In this document: piece by piece, positions 33,884 to 44,395 of the stretch
Layout: each line of letters opens with the position of its first letter
Numbering within the stretch: position 1 is the stretch's first letter
Origin: Ophiobolus disseminans
Taxonomy: Eukaryota > Ascomycota > Dothideomycetes > Pleosporales > Phaeosphaeriaceae
Length of the DNA stretch: 51,829 bases
Direction: 5' to 3'
Assembly: GCA_010093685.1 (NCBI GenBank)
Contig: MU006239.1
Span: 128,939 to 180,767 of the forward strand
Notes under the pieces: generated by a model
Databases searched by the model: none
What the model saw: the letters and a program-made list of their open reading frames with translations, nothing else
Told to the model about the DNA's origin: nothing
Program-made: the position numbers and the translations under genes

Positions 33884-34892
33884 GTACTTGGGTTTGTGGC
33901 TGGCCTCGCTCTCGGGTTGTGAGAGTCTTGATGAGCCACCGCCTATCATGTCCGGTTACGATGTAAGTAGAAGCCATACTCTTCGTTCCCGGCGATTGCT
34001 AGAGCGAGGAATTTAAGGATGCCGACATTCGGATGCCGACGCGGTGAAATAGCTGATGGATATTGCGAGGTAGAGGCTGACTGCACGTGGCTTCTGGAGC
34101 TAGGTAGGCGAAAGGCCAGACTTGGCGGGGAAGTCCGTCTGCTGCGGCAGGCGTTGACCTTCACATCACGACTACCTTTTACATGACAAAGCCTCCACCG
34201 ATACCAGAAAACGTCATCAGTCTTAACCCGCTCGTTCTTGTTCCAATCGGATCCTCACGAAATCGACACCAGATAACTCCTGCCCGCCTCCACGTATGCC
34301 CATCGGTCAGATTCGCTTCGCCTGCAGATCTCCGTCGCGGCCGGACCGCGCGACTCATGACTCGTACCTACGCTTGGAACGATGGCTGACATTTGCATCC
34401 TGCAATCCATAGGCTAGTAAGCGCTTCATCTCATTGCGGCTCGGCCCGATCCGTTTCTTAGGCAGTTTACATATCAACCAGGCCCCGTTAGGCCCGCGTA
34501 GGGATCCCTTCCTCCGACTCCGATACACTCCCATGCAGTTGCAGCTTCCAGCCCCGGCAATGCTTGGCACGCACTTTGCCTAGTTCGCTATAGCTCGTCG
34601 TAGCATTGTCTAACTCGCTTCGCGCCGAAAGCCCCTTAGTGTCTGTTATGTCAGACCTAGCAGCTCAACCTCATCGGTACATCGTCATCCCCTATCGGTC
34701 CGATACATGAGCTTACATGAGCACGGTACATTCCAGTACCTTCTATAGCTTCCACAGCCACTCTTTCCACATCATATGCTTACGCATACTCTTGTATATA
34801 ATCTTGCTTGTCTACTCTATAGAACAATCAACCTTCTTCTTCATCTCGGCTTCACATCCGACATGCTCCTACTTGTGATTGCAACGTTCAGA
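33884..34892. other. Intergenic, possible promoter/LTR-like AT-rich patch
   Basis: No supported gene. Around 34647-34863 there is a stretch starting TGTTATG and ending CCGACA with a TATATAA-like box near 34795. It has the look of an old LTR, but no target duplication was found. Confidence 0.35.
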
Positions 34893-35974
34893 CTAACACT
34901 CCCTGCCTGCAATGCTGCCCGCACACGCCTGCATCTGCTTGTGCACCTGCTGTGAGCTGATGTACCGCCGCGTTGCCGCCGCCATCTCCTTGACCTTCTT
35001 CGCCTCCTCCAGCCCAATGTCCTCCAGCCCCTGCACCACGTTGAACCGGTAGTACCGCCCTGTGCTGTCCAGCAGCGCCCGCTCGCGCCGGAACCGCTCG
35101 GCTGTCACCTCGGTCTCTGTAGCAATCGCAACCAGTGTCTCGCCGATGTGCAGTATGTCGTCCTTGAATAGCCTGAGCGACGGCACTCCTGTCTCAATCG
35201 ACACCAGGCACTTGACCCGGCCCTCCAGCGGCTCTGGTCCCCACGCCAGCTACGCCTGGTCCCACACCTCCCGCACGGGGTTGTTGGCGCCTGTCGCCCC
35301 GTCCACAAACTCCTTGCCATACCGGCCTACTGCAATTGGGTCAAAGAAGGAGGTGGCCGCCGAGGTTGCTTGGCAGGCTTCCCATATTGTCACACTGCTG
35401 AGCAGGTCGCTGTTGCCGCGCAGCGTGTGGTAGCTTGTGAGGCAGACTGTCTCGCTCGTCTCTTTGCTTGTTGCGCACACAAAGCTATCATTGTCAGCCT
35501 GCGTTTTGCTGAGAGAACATGCCTTGCCTACACTTTACAGCCTGCTTTGGGTGCGTCCTTAAGCAGCGCATCTTCTTGCAAGCCTTGCTGTGCAACCACC
35601 TCCTTCACCGCCCGCGCCAGCTCCTCCGCATCAAAGCGGCCCTGCACCCGGCCCTTGACCGTCACTCGGTGTCGTGTCTGGCGGAACACGCGGTCGGAGA
35701 GCGACAGATAAGCAGTGATACAGTCGGCCACGCTCATCTTCAGCCGCGGCGATCAGGCTGAAGGTTAAACGTCAGCACTCTTCTTATATTGTGACAACTT
35801 AGTGATTGCTCACCAGCCCGTGCTCGTCCCGCCAATCATGTCAAAATAGTCGCACGGCTTTGGCGGCGCGTCGGGGTTGACGGCCTCCATCAGCTGCTCG
35901 AGGATCATCAGGGCAGACAGGCCGCGCACACCGCCGCCGTCGAGGGCGAGGAGGCGCAGGTCGCTGTTGGGCAT
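34893..35974 (-). pseudogene. Decayed patatin-like phospholipase
   Basis: Reconstructed exons are 35974-35814, 35757-35532 and 35484-34893, with intron-like gaps of 56 and 47 bp. Motifs of the patatin fold are present in order: the oxyanion glycine loop DGGGVRG, the nucleophile elbow GTSTG, and the catalytic aspartate in DGATGANNPV. The family hydrolyses acyl bonds of lipids; in fungi it also occurs as the N-terminal domain of NLR-like proteins. Lesions: a small deletion after LIA at the start of exon 2 shifts the frame, a TAG (35250-35252) sits where Gln is expected, and Glu appears where Gly is usual in SIxTG. The gene ends at GREC with no NB-ARC or repeat domain within reach. The start was chosen at the ATG just before the glycine loop. 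Confidence 0.75.
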
Positions 35975-36324
35975 GGTGTGTGCGCGTTAGGCGGCAGGAG
36001 GAGGAGGATTGAGGTCGTGTCATTGTGGGACGGGGTGTGGTGTCTCTTCTACATGCTGGCGGTCGTCTTGAGCTGGCATTGCGGCGCAGCGTTTCCGCCC
36101 CCAACACGTGCGGCTGAGGCGCGCGTCTCTGCCGTCCTAGCTGCCAGCTTGCATGGTTAGTAGAGGGGCGCGGGCGAGGCTGAGCGGCAGGTTGACGCGG
36201 GCCTTGCTGGCTGCCTTCATCTGTCGCTTATCGGTAGGCTCTGCCCAATGCGATGCGCTACAAGCTGTCCATGGAGGTCTCATTAGAGTTGCCGTAAGCT
36301 AGAATGCACTCCACCTGTTTATCG
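35975..36324. other. Intergenic spacer
   Basis: Upstream region of the patatin relic. No further feature seen. Confidence 0.45.
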
Positions 36325-36553
36325 GTGAGTTGCGAAACAACCGCTCGACCCCCCACCTGCTAGAAAACGCTGTAATATACTATTCTAGAGCTCTTATTGG
36401 CTTGACTTGTTTGGTTGACGTGCCCCGCCCGTAAAATAGCGTCCCCGCCCGTAATATAGTGTAACCACTAATTTCAAGCCAATAGGAGCCTTAGGACTTG
36501 TAGGTTACAACGTTTTTAATAAGTGGGGGTGGAGCGGTTGTTTCGCAACTCAC
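36325..36553. mobile_element. MITE, 229 bp, with ~80-bp inverted termini
   Basis: Starts GTGAGTTGCGAAACAACCGC and ends with its reverse complement. Inward similarity continues through CCACC, AAAACG(C/T)TGTAA and TATTGGCTTGA for about 80 bp. A 20-bp unit CCCCGCCCGTAAAATAGCGT is repeated twice in the centre. No coding frame is present and target duplication is unclear. It lies between the patatin relic and an empty region. Confidence 0.75.
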
Positions 36554-37650
36554 AATAATTCCTAGGATCACATCCAGTCTTTGTGGCTGCTTGCACTAAG
36601 ACCCGCCCCCGTAGCGCTTTGCACAACGCCAAGCTGATTGATGCAGGCTCCTAGCGCGGTTCTTTGTACTTGCTGCAGCCTTGCCGTTCGAAGGGAGACA
36701 GCTGAATACCCACGACATCTCTCACCCAACTCCATGCTGAGAGATCATGTTCCGCGGGTATGTGTCATGCTGCTGCCGCGCAGCCCCCCACTCGTGTCCG
36801 ATCATTTGCGGATCACATAGACATGGGTTAGCTTGTGACGAGTGGCTTCCATACGATTCCCCTCTCGCTCTGCTCTTAGGGAGTCAGCGCTTGTGCTCCA
36901 GCTTTGGTCTACTACGGTACTGTACTTTTTTCTATTATACATAGAAACAAACTGTATCCAGAGAACTATACAGTACGCTGTAACATACTTATTAATACTA
37001 GTAAGGAACAAGTCTAGCAGTTTCCAAAGGCACGAAGCGAGGGTCTTGCTGACGAGAGCTAGGATTGTTAGTGAAAAGTCTGTACTAAGCGAGGCAGGGG
37101 TAAGCGTGGGATGACAACTAAGCCGCGTGTGCAAAGCGGAAGCTGCAAGTGCATAAGAGTGTAACGACGTTGTGAGTACTGCCGACTGGCAACGCCAAGC
37201 CCACGCCTGCCACTTTCCGCAAGCTGCACGAGTCCACACCATCCGCTGTATTCGAGTTATCACACTCTCTACAAAACTAATCTTTATGAGAGCATGCGTT
37301 GGATGCTGGAAACAATTACTTCTTATCAAGTTACGAACGCGCACACCCAGTTTCGATGTCAACCTCGCTCAAACCTCTAAGCTATGATTCCCGAACAGCT
37401 GTATCTACATTACCGCCACGCCAAAATCCCTTGTCATTGAACCGCACATTGCGCTTGCGCTGCTCACGCCGCCTTAGAACTTATCTTCGCGCGATACGCA
37501 GAACGTCGAGAACAGCATTCTTTCGCGGTCCCTAGACTTGGAGGAACTGTCACGGTCTCCGCCGGACGGCGGTGAGGCATACATTTTGACGAAAGAGTGG
37601 GGGGAAAATGGCGGGGACACGATGCACGACCCGCTGCATTCGCGGAGATT
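36554..37650. other. 1.1-kb gap without supported gene
   Basis: The 186-codon minus ORF at 36802-37362 has no motif, is antisense to several other ORFs and was not called. Confidence 0.4.
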
Positions 37651-37659
37651 TCTGCACAT

Positions 37660-37910
37660 CTCTTGTTAGTAACAGAAGCCGCTGCACTGTCATCTTCAGG
37701 TAGTATTTTCGAGTCACTGGATTGTCTTTCCGTTTCTTGGCGCAGTATTTTTGAGCTGCTCGATTTTCCTATTCCATTAATGCAGTGTTTTCTTTCCGAA
37801 TCTTGAAGCCACTCGATTTTCTTGTTCTCTCGGCGCAGTATTTTCGAGCTGCTCGATTTTCGCAATCCAGTATCAAAGCATTTTCGAGATGCTCGATTTC
37901 TCTATCTTCG
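37660..37910 (-). repeat. Degenerate tandem repeat, ~45-bp unit
   Basis: Four to five diverged units of the form GAAAATCGAGCAGCTCGAAA followed by TACTGCGCC-like sequence, read on the minus strand. Translation gives repetitive peptides in all three frames, one of them coiled-coil-like (KIEQLEN). Related units occur singly at about 13247 and 13366. An open frame (38014-37769 minus) runs into the array and stops at a TAG. Confidence 0.6.
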
Positions 37911-38354
37911 GCTGAGAGCTGCACGGAACGAGGGGTCGCTCTTCTAGGGGATTCCATGCCAGGGAAAGAGGTTGGCAGACACTCAGTGCAGTGGTTGGGC
38001 CGGCATCTGGGCACGCTGGGTGTGCACCTGCCTAGAGTGTGGATTTCGTGACCTTTTCCTCATTATTGACATGCATTGGGAAGGCGCGGCGCTGCCTCGA
38101 ACTTTGTTCAAGTACATAGAGCCGTGGGAACGATTGCCAGCCCAGGTTGATCACTCGGCGCACCATGGGCTACCGCGATTGCCACATCGACCTCTACCGC
38201 CCGACCAGCACCGAACCGAAGCGGCGTGAGCCTTGGCTACCCACTATACCAGGCACAATTAGAACGAGACCGTTTCTGGCACTTCGGCTTCCGGTCAACA
38301 AGAGCTGACGAGCTGGTGTCGCATAATCGCATCGCCATGCAGTGTGGAAGATTA

Positions 38355-38498
38355 GGCGTCAATGCTACCAAAACAGCAGTCCGTCTCAACTCAAGTTGCA
38401 AAAGCAATTCAAGACGTGGGGGGTTATGCTATCGCTACCACTCCTTACGCCTCCCCCGCTCTTGTGTCACGTTGCATGGAAGCCTGGTGGAAGTGGTA
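38355..38498 (+). pseudogene. Coding-like fragment interrupted by Tc1/mariner copy B
   Basis: The frame starting MLPKQQSVSTQVAKAIQDVG is open up to KWY at the left TA of the transposon. After the right TA the same frame could continue (ETPSRGLEV...) at 40203 onward. This suggests that the element jumped into an older coding sequence. No family recognised. Confidence 0.3.
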
Positions 38499-39626
38499 CA
38501 GTACTAGGTCAAAAGTATCCGTGCTGAAGCTCGAGCCACCTTTTCAAGCATATACACCCACATCACAATCAGGCCGATAAAACTGCCACAACAACGTGTA
38601 AAACTGGTTTCTTTGGGTGGAAACTGTGATCATATAATTAATACTTAGTTTGCCACCCTCGCGCCTTTCTGCAGGCCGCTATACGGCGGGGCATGCTGAG
38701 GATGAGCGTGCGTATGAGCTTGCCTAGTATGCTGCGCCAACACTCTTGCAAAGCCTCACAAAAACCATCCCACTCTTCTTCAGCTACACTATAGTTGTTA
38801 TACTGTGGAAAGAACTTGTACATGCGCTTTTTGAGGTGCCACCAGAGGTGCTCAATAGGGTTGAGGTCGGGTAAGTACGCTGGCCACATGATGGGTGTGA
38901 TGCCGTGCTCTGCTAAGAACCCTATAGCTGCGCGCGAGGTGTGTATATGTGCGTTATCCTGCATAAACAACTGTGAACGTCGCTAGTGGGGGAGTAGACC
39001 TTTGCGCAATGCTGCAATGTAACTTTTACTAGAGTAGCTACCTCTTGGGGCATTAGGATCGCGGTCCATGATGACTAGTGGACTCCTCCTTAGGCGCCCG
39101 CGTTCATCCAACCACACTAACGCCTACACCATCTGTGTAGGCTTGCGAGACGTGCCAATCTCAGATATCATCTACCTCTTCCATTTCTCCCATTTATAGC
39201 GAAAACACCACTCCTGATTGTGGCCTGCACCCTTCTAAACTGAGCACTCATCTGAGAACTTAAGCGTGCGCCGCGACCATGGGAACGTCCAGTACTAGTT
39301 GCAGAACTGCAAACGCTTAAGAGCATGCCCCCGGTTCAACTTAGGTCTCTTTTTGCACCTGTAATTGGTGAGGCCACGCTCCTTAAGGCACCGGTAAACT
39401 GTACTGCGGCTAGGTGCCTTTGAAGGGGTGCCATCTGCGTTCACAAAGGTGCTAACTTTAACCAAGTTTTCATACTCAATTTTGGGCTAAGCGCAAGCTT
39501 TTTGATAAATGAGCTTCTTCTGATGAAGTGAGAGTATTGGTTTCTGGCCAGAACGGGGCAGATCTGACGTTGTTTGGTGTAGGTTCCATCATTTAATGGT
39601 ATCTCGGATGGTGGATGCGGCGCGTT

Positions 39627-39975
39627 TGTAAGAGGTTAGACCTCTACTGTCCTCAGTGGATACACTTCGGTTCATTGGAACATCATGGAACGTCATGGAA
39701 TGTCCTGGAACGTCATGGAATGTCCTAGAACGTCATGGAATGTCCTGGAACGTCATGGAATGTCCTGGAACGTCATGGAATGTCCTGGAATGTCCTGGAA
39801 CTAGCCAGAACAAGATATGTTCTTCTGACAGCTGACAAATGCTGATGTATGTAGAAACTTCCAGAAGCCAGCAGTCTGCTATAAAGTCAGCCTGCTCTCT
39901 GGCTCTAGATAGACTCCATCGAATTCATCTTTGTTCAACCTAGCCTTCCTGCTGTCTTCAGCCTGGCCCCTTACA
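39627..39975 (+). mobile_element. Solo LTR (349 bp) with 5-bp target duplication
   Basis: Begins TGTAAG and ends CTTACA, and is flanked by GCGTT at 39622-39626 and 39976-39980. It is the same family as the LTR at 45903-46212, sharing TGTAAGAGGTTAGACCTC and TCTATAAAGTCAGCCTGCTC-like blocks. Unlike that one it keeps its CpA/TpG sites and shows little RIP-type change. A TATAAAG box is at about 39881. Confidence 0.92.
39687..39796 (+). repeat. Tandem 20-bp repeat in LTR U3 region
   Basis: Five copies of GGAACGTCATGGAATGTCCT (one with a single change) and one half copy. The unit itself is two related 10-mers. The homologous part of the LTR at 45903 has an eroded AT-rich version. Confidence 0.9.
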
Positions 39976-40299
39976 GCGTTCAAACTCAACAGAGAGCTCC
40001 TTGACTGAAACACCAGCTTGAAACTTAGTGATAATTCTCTGTCTTTGAACAGGTGACAGATGAGACTTTTTGCTTGAATTTCCACTGATTTCTGTACCGA
40101 ACGAGCGACGTGGAGGCATGTTGTGTGGGTTGCAAGATAGGATGAGCGCGCGCGCAAGTTTCGTGTTCGGATCGGCGCACGGATACTTTTGACGCGTTAC
40201 TGTACGAGACACCTTCACGAGGCTTAGAGGTCTCCTTTTTCTCCATATACTCGCAGACAACCTCTTCTCTTGTATTCAGACCCAGTCTCTAGCATCGCC

Positions 40300-41455
40300 A
40301 TGTCACAGCCACCAGATAGACGTCAAGTCTACGAGCCCACGCTGGGCCCAGACAAAGATGTGGCGCAATATCTAACTGAAAATAGCCCAACCTGCGTACA
40401 GCTCCAGACGCTGAGAAGGGAATTAAGTCACGGACTATATGCATCCAGATTTGCTATTGCTAAATCAATCATAGGGTTGGCAAAATCCAGAAGGAGACAA
40501 ATACTGGCAGGATCGCCGTGAACGATCGGACGCAGCGACTGAGGAAGCAGTACAGTTGTTCTATGAAATGACGAAGCAAATTGCAGAAGAAATTCAAGCG
40601 AGAACAAACGCCTTGACACCTGGAGACCTTGGTGTTCATCCCTTCCGGGCCCTCGACTTGTGCATGGCACCGGGCGGCTTCACATGGGGCACCTTGAAGT
40701 ACAACCCAGACGCCACCGCTTTTGGAATCACGCTGCCTGCCGAAAATGGTGGGTACAAGAACTGCTTGACTTTACCAGCCGAACGCGTCAACTTCATAGA
40801 CATTACCATGCTGGCTCGCGAGTGTGGTACCGACACAATTCCAGAAACTCACCCAGATCACGCTCTCTTCATCGCCGAGCGCCCTTTCGTCGACGAACGC
40901 TTCCAGCTTATCTTTTGCGGCGGGGCCGTTCTCAGAGGCCACGAACGGGCCGATCACAGGCGTGAATTTGAGCGAACGCGTCTGACCACATCTCAGCTTG
41001 TTCTGGCGATGCAACGCATCATCCCGGGCGGAACAATGGTTGTCCTGCTTCGCAAGCCAGAGGCTTGTGACGTGGTACATCTGCTTCACCAGTTCAGCTC
41101 ATGCGCGGATATACAGCTGTTCAAACCGCACAAGAAACACGCTATTCGATCAACGTTCTACCTCGTAGCGAAGAACGTACAACCAGAGGCCGAGAGCGCG
41201 AAGACTGCGCTACAAGAGTGGAAGGAGAGTTGGGCTCGTGCGACATTTGGTGGGGATGCGGGAACGGGCGAGCATGATGTTGATATGGATGCGGAGGTCG
41301 TGAAAGAATTGCTGGAGGAGTTTGGACCGAAGCTGATTGGATTGGCGACCCCGCTTTGGGAGATTCAAGCTGGTGCATTGGAGGGACAGGTTTCCAACAA
41401 GCAACGCAAGGATGGGCCGAAGAAGAGGCATTATTGGCCGAAGAAGAGGGGTTGA
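40300..41455 (+). CDS. FtsJ-type SAM-dependent methyltransferase-like protein (366 aa)
   Basis: Exon 1 is 40300-40419 (MSQPPDRRQ...LRR) and exon 2 is 40475-41455, starting GWQNPEGDKYWQ. Together they give 367 codons including stop. The SAM-binding motif ALDLCMAPGGFTW lies at about residues 110-125, and an LIFCGG acidic-loop region and a RIIPGGTMVVLL strand follow, the order seen in FtsJ/RrmJ-type methyltransferase folds. Such enzymes methylate RNA riboses, but this fungal branch is uncharacterised, so the substrate is unknown. The C-terminus is Lys/Arg-rich. The intron has a TGCTAAAT branch-like site and TAG acceptor, but the expected donor position reads GAATTA rather than GT. The start lies 98 bp downstream of the Tc1 copy B end, so the transposon may have supplied or displaced the promoter. 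Confidence 0.78.
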
Positions 41456-42509
41456 GTACCTTTCTTCTAGAAGTATTAGCTTCCTATAGTCTCACTAACG
41501 GGAGCTAAGCATCAGTTCAAGCTCTTGTAGTCAATTGAAGTCACAGCGAATCTATCTAGAGACATGCCTACGTAAAGAGCTCCTCTTTTACGCTTTATTC
41601 TTATGCTTTAACTCAGCTATACCAGTGTCAGCAAGCTTACGCTCAAATTTCGATAACAATTAACTTAGGCATTTATTTCAAATCTCAAGGCAGTCAAGAA
41701 ACACGTCCGTCTTTGACAAAATTAACAGCCTCGTTTCTAAAAAAGCTGCACGTAGCCAAGTTTCTAAAAGCCCTAGAGAACAACCCAGCAGGCGCCGCTA
41801 TAGTCACACAAGTACAAGAAGAAACAGGACGGACGTGACGTCTTGCGCACAACGCAATAACAATACTTTGAAAGTATAAGAAATCACCGCAATCCCAGCA
41901 GGGATGGCGGTGAAGGTGCGCCTGTATGGAATAAATCTAGAGCAGAAGTTGAGAGGATGCATCGCGTGAACCGAGACACAAATACCTACATCCGGCCCAG
42001 CATCCGCAATACTATTCTTTCTTACAAAGTATTCTTAACCAGCAAACCTTACGTTCGAAGCCCGCCATTCGTTCCTTCCTTCTATTTCACGAGATTTACA
42101 TATCATCAAAATAGCTTCAAGTCACCATACTGTCGGATCTCGATACTGCCAGCCCCATGGGTGAGAACGTCTCCAAACACGTGGAGTGCCGCGACAACGT
42201 GTACTTCACCCCTCAGAAGCGAGTGCCTTATCTGCCTTACTCTAGCTGTGAACGGTCTGTAGGCACTGTATTCCAGCTACCTAACCCAGATGCTATTTAC
42301 AGTCGAGATGAAGAGAAAAGCAAGAGTGTGCGGCTATCCTGCTTGTTGAGGGCATACCTGTTAACAAGCAAGACAAGCAAGCAGCGCCTATACTGCTTGG
42401 CTTGCTTGCAAATTTGGAGTCGTACGCTTGGCTTGCTTGCGCTTGATTAGCTAAAAAGAGAGTAGCTGCTTACTTGCTTGAAGGTGCTTGTTTCTTTGAT
42501 ATAAGTTAT
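41456..42509. other. Intergenic; CTTGCTTGC-rich patch
   Basis: No gene. Around 42340-42490 the motif GCTTGCTTG and its complement recur several times. From here on the sequence changes to AT-rich retrotransposon DNA. Confidence 0.5.
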
Positions 42510-42748
42510 TGTCACGCCCCTTTGGGATACCAATCAGACAGAGCCTCTGGAGACCTATCGGGCCAGCCTCGGGTCATGTGTGGCCCCGTATATATACCCC
42601 AGGTCGAGCCTCATTCGAGTCCCTTAAGGATCCGTCTTACTTCAATACTACTCAGTATACTTATCCTTTGACTCCTACCTACAAACGCCTTACAATTCGA
42701 ATCCTTCCCACTCCTTCTTAGAAAGGTAGTCGTTATTAGGACTTACAC
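42510..42748 (+). mobile_element. Probable 5' LTR of a gag-bearing retroelement
   Basis: Begins TGTCACGCCCC, contains a TATATATA box (42587-42596) and pyrimidine-rich tract, and ends near GGACTTACA. A gag-like frame starts 19 bp later. No second copy or target duplication was found in the window, so the limits are inferred from TG...CA ends and context. Confidence 0.55.
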
Positions 42749-42766
42749 TACGCTGTACGTGCAAGT

Positions 42767-44395
42767 ATAGTAAATACTCGCAACGCTAGCCTTGACAAAG
42801 GCAAGGGCGTGGCCTGCAACACTCCCAACGCCGCAGTGTCGGACGCCTGAGGGCGTGTGCTGGAGGAGAACCAGCAGGAGCAGCTAAACTAGCAGCTCTA
42901 TCAACTATCTGGGTCTAGTGCTTCCAGATTCTATAAGGTTGAAGACGACAACGATGGCAAGGACGCCTATAGCACGCCGCGCGCGAACTCCATAAGGCAT
43001 GCCCCTAACCCTAAAAGATTAATGCTACCGCGTTAGATGCCATCCAAGCTAGGTTCCGCCGCACCAACTCTAGGTCGGCCAACCTCCGGCACTTAGCCAG
43101 GCCATAGCAGGGCCCTACCTCCTACGGGAAGTCGGTCCCTAGTGCAGAGTGCACTAATCCCACCCTCGCGAGGAATAGGACGTAATCCTTCGCCCTTTAG
43201 CAACATGCCTATAGCTCTACTAGGTGGACCCATCGTGACTCAGTTAGGCTAGGGGTTTATTAAAACACTCCTCTAAAGCAAGTTTGCGGCCGAGGACAGG
43301 GGCGCCTCTAAGGAAGTATTAGCCCGCTGGCAACGTCGCATCAATAATGCGTCTAGGGCTCTTATGCCTACTAGGCAAGCTACAGAGCGTGCTCGGGACC
43401 CTTAAGACGCGGCGGCGAGACTAATGCGTACCTTGAACAACATTAGCACGTAACCTAAGTTAGAGGAGGCAAGTCGTGTACTAACGCCCTAGTAGGTGCA
43501 ACAATAGATTAGGGACGTTAACAGCGGCTTCTAATCCGTTTAAGCAACAGTTAACAGCGCCATGCGCACGTACTAGGCGCTAGGTACTATCTAGTACTCT
43601 GTCTACTAAGAACTGCTTTAGCAGAAGGTCTTGGAAAGAGTTATTACCTCCTAGGTAGAACTCTACACTAAAGAGCTGCGGCTTGTTTAGGACCTGCTGT
43701 TAACTAGGTACTAGAACTATACGTTATTCTAGAACTTCGCATAGCATAGCGGCGAAACAATAAGTAGCTTTCTCCTCTAATTAAGCAAGAAAGAAGCACT
43801 ATTAAATCAAAGCTTCTTTAAGACGCCTAAGGGCGACAACAATAATAAGCTGAAGATCTCCTTTGTATAGGCTCGCTTGCCTAAGGCGTATTAGAAAGAG
43901 ATGCGTCGCAATTTGCTTAAGACCATACAAACCTAGGAAGATTTGAAGCGCGCTCTCTATAATGCAGAAACCGTGGCTAAGATCGATTCTAGCGTTGCCC
44001 CGGCAGCGCCCCGAGGGGCCCCCGGCGATAGGTATAACCGTAGCAAGCGACATGCCTCGCAAGCTAGCAATCGTTACCTAGGCAAAAGGCAGGATAGGAA
44101 ACACTTCTTATCTATGCTGTTAAGAGATTAGTCTCTAGCGCACAACGCACCTCCTGCCTCTAGCAGCAACGCCGAACAGCGCGGTAACCGCCTATAGCAG
44201 AACAACTAGGGCGGCGGGGGTAACTAGAACCACGGTTACTAGCGCAACTAGAAGCTATACTAGAAGAACAAAAGCAATTAACAGAATTAGCCGCTGGCCG
44301 ACAATGCAGGAAAAGGCAAGCCCTAGTTAGGAATATTGCCCGCCTAAAACTAGAGCTAAACACTAAGGGAAAGTGTAACGGCGCAGGCAAGATAA
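42767..44395 (+). pseudogene. Gag-like protein relic with many TAG stops
   Basis: A single frame of 542 codons keeps protein sense from 42767, where the start codon appears mutated to ATA, to a TAA at 44393. Dozens of stops are nearly all TAG in positions where Gln fits. The N-terminal part is Ser/Pro/Asn-rich, a helical middle part follows (for example LARWQRRINNASRAL, KTIQT.EDLKRALYNAETV), and the tail is Gly/Asn/Gln-rich. This layout fits a Ty3/gypsy-type capsid protein, although no zinc knuckle is seen. The stop pattern is what CpA-to-TpA RIP produces from CAG codons. Confidence 0.6.

Larger units (their letters stand above)
38638..40119 (-). pseudogene. Tc1/mariner transposase copy B, many stops plus LTR insertion
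   Basis: Begins MPPRRSFGTEISGNSSKKSH at 40119 and reads through a helix-turn-helix region (SPVQRQRIITKFQAGVS) until the LTR at 39975. The frame resumes exactly after the LTR and one copy of its duplication, with DLPRSGQKP, then FSDECSV, MQDNAHIH and NPIEHLWW, ending GWQTKY at 38638. The DD34E residues are preserved, but at least seven in-frame stops are present, mostly TAG where Trp or Gln is expected. It is more decayed than copy A, and the two differ at many residues. Confidence 0.85.
38499..40202 (-). mobile_element. Tc1/mariner-type transposon, copy B, split by a solo LTR
   Basis: Termini CAGTACTAGGTCAAAAGTAT (left) and the reverse complement of CAGTAACGCGTCAAAAGTAT (right) are flanked by TA at 38497-38498 and 40203-40204. 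The termini match copy A (4145-5495) in pattern. Total length is 1704 bp; removing the 349-bp LTR and 5-bp duplication leaves 1350 bp. The transposase reads on the minus strand. Confidence 0.9.

Noticed and set aside
34647..34863. Possible solo LTR (TGTTATG...CCGACA)
   Set aside because: Promoter-like layout but no target duplication, no second copy in the window and poorly matching termini.
36802..37362. 186-codon ORF on the minus strand
   Set aside because: No motif, random-looking composition, antisense overlap with other ORFs and no splice context.
37660..38014. bZIP basic region (ENRAARKYCAER-like peptide)
   Set aside because: The resemblance to NRAAQRAFR-type basic regions comes from a DNA repeat that gives repetitive peptides in all frames. 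There is no leucine zipper and the frame is interrupted by TAG.
39687..39796. CRISPR-like array
   Set aside because: Repeats are contiguous without spacers and lie inside an LTR of a eukaryotic retroelement.
43005..43020. Telomere-like CCCTAACCCTAA
   Set aside because: Only about two units, inside the gag-like relic frame, so a chance match.
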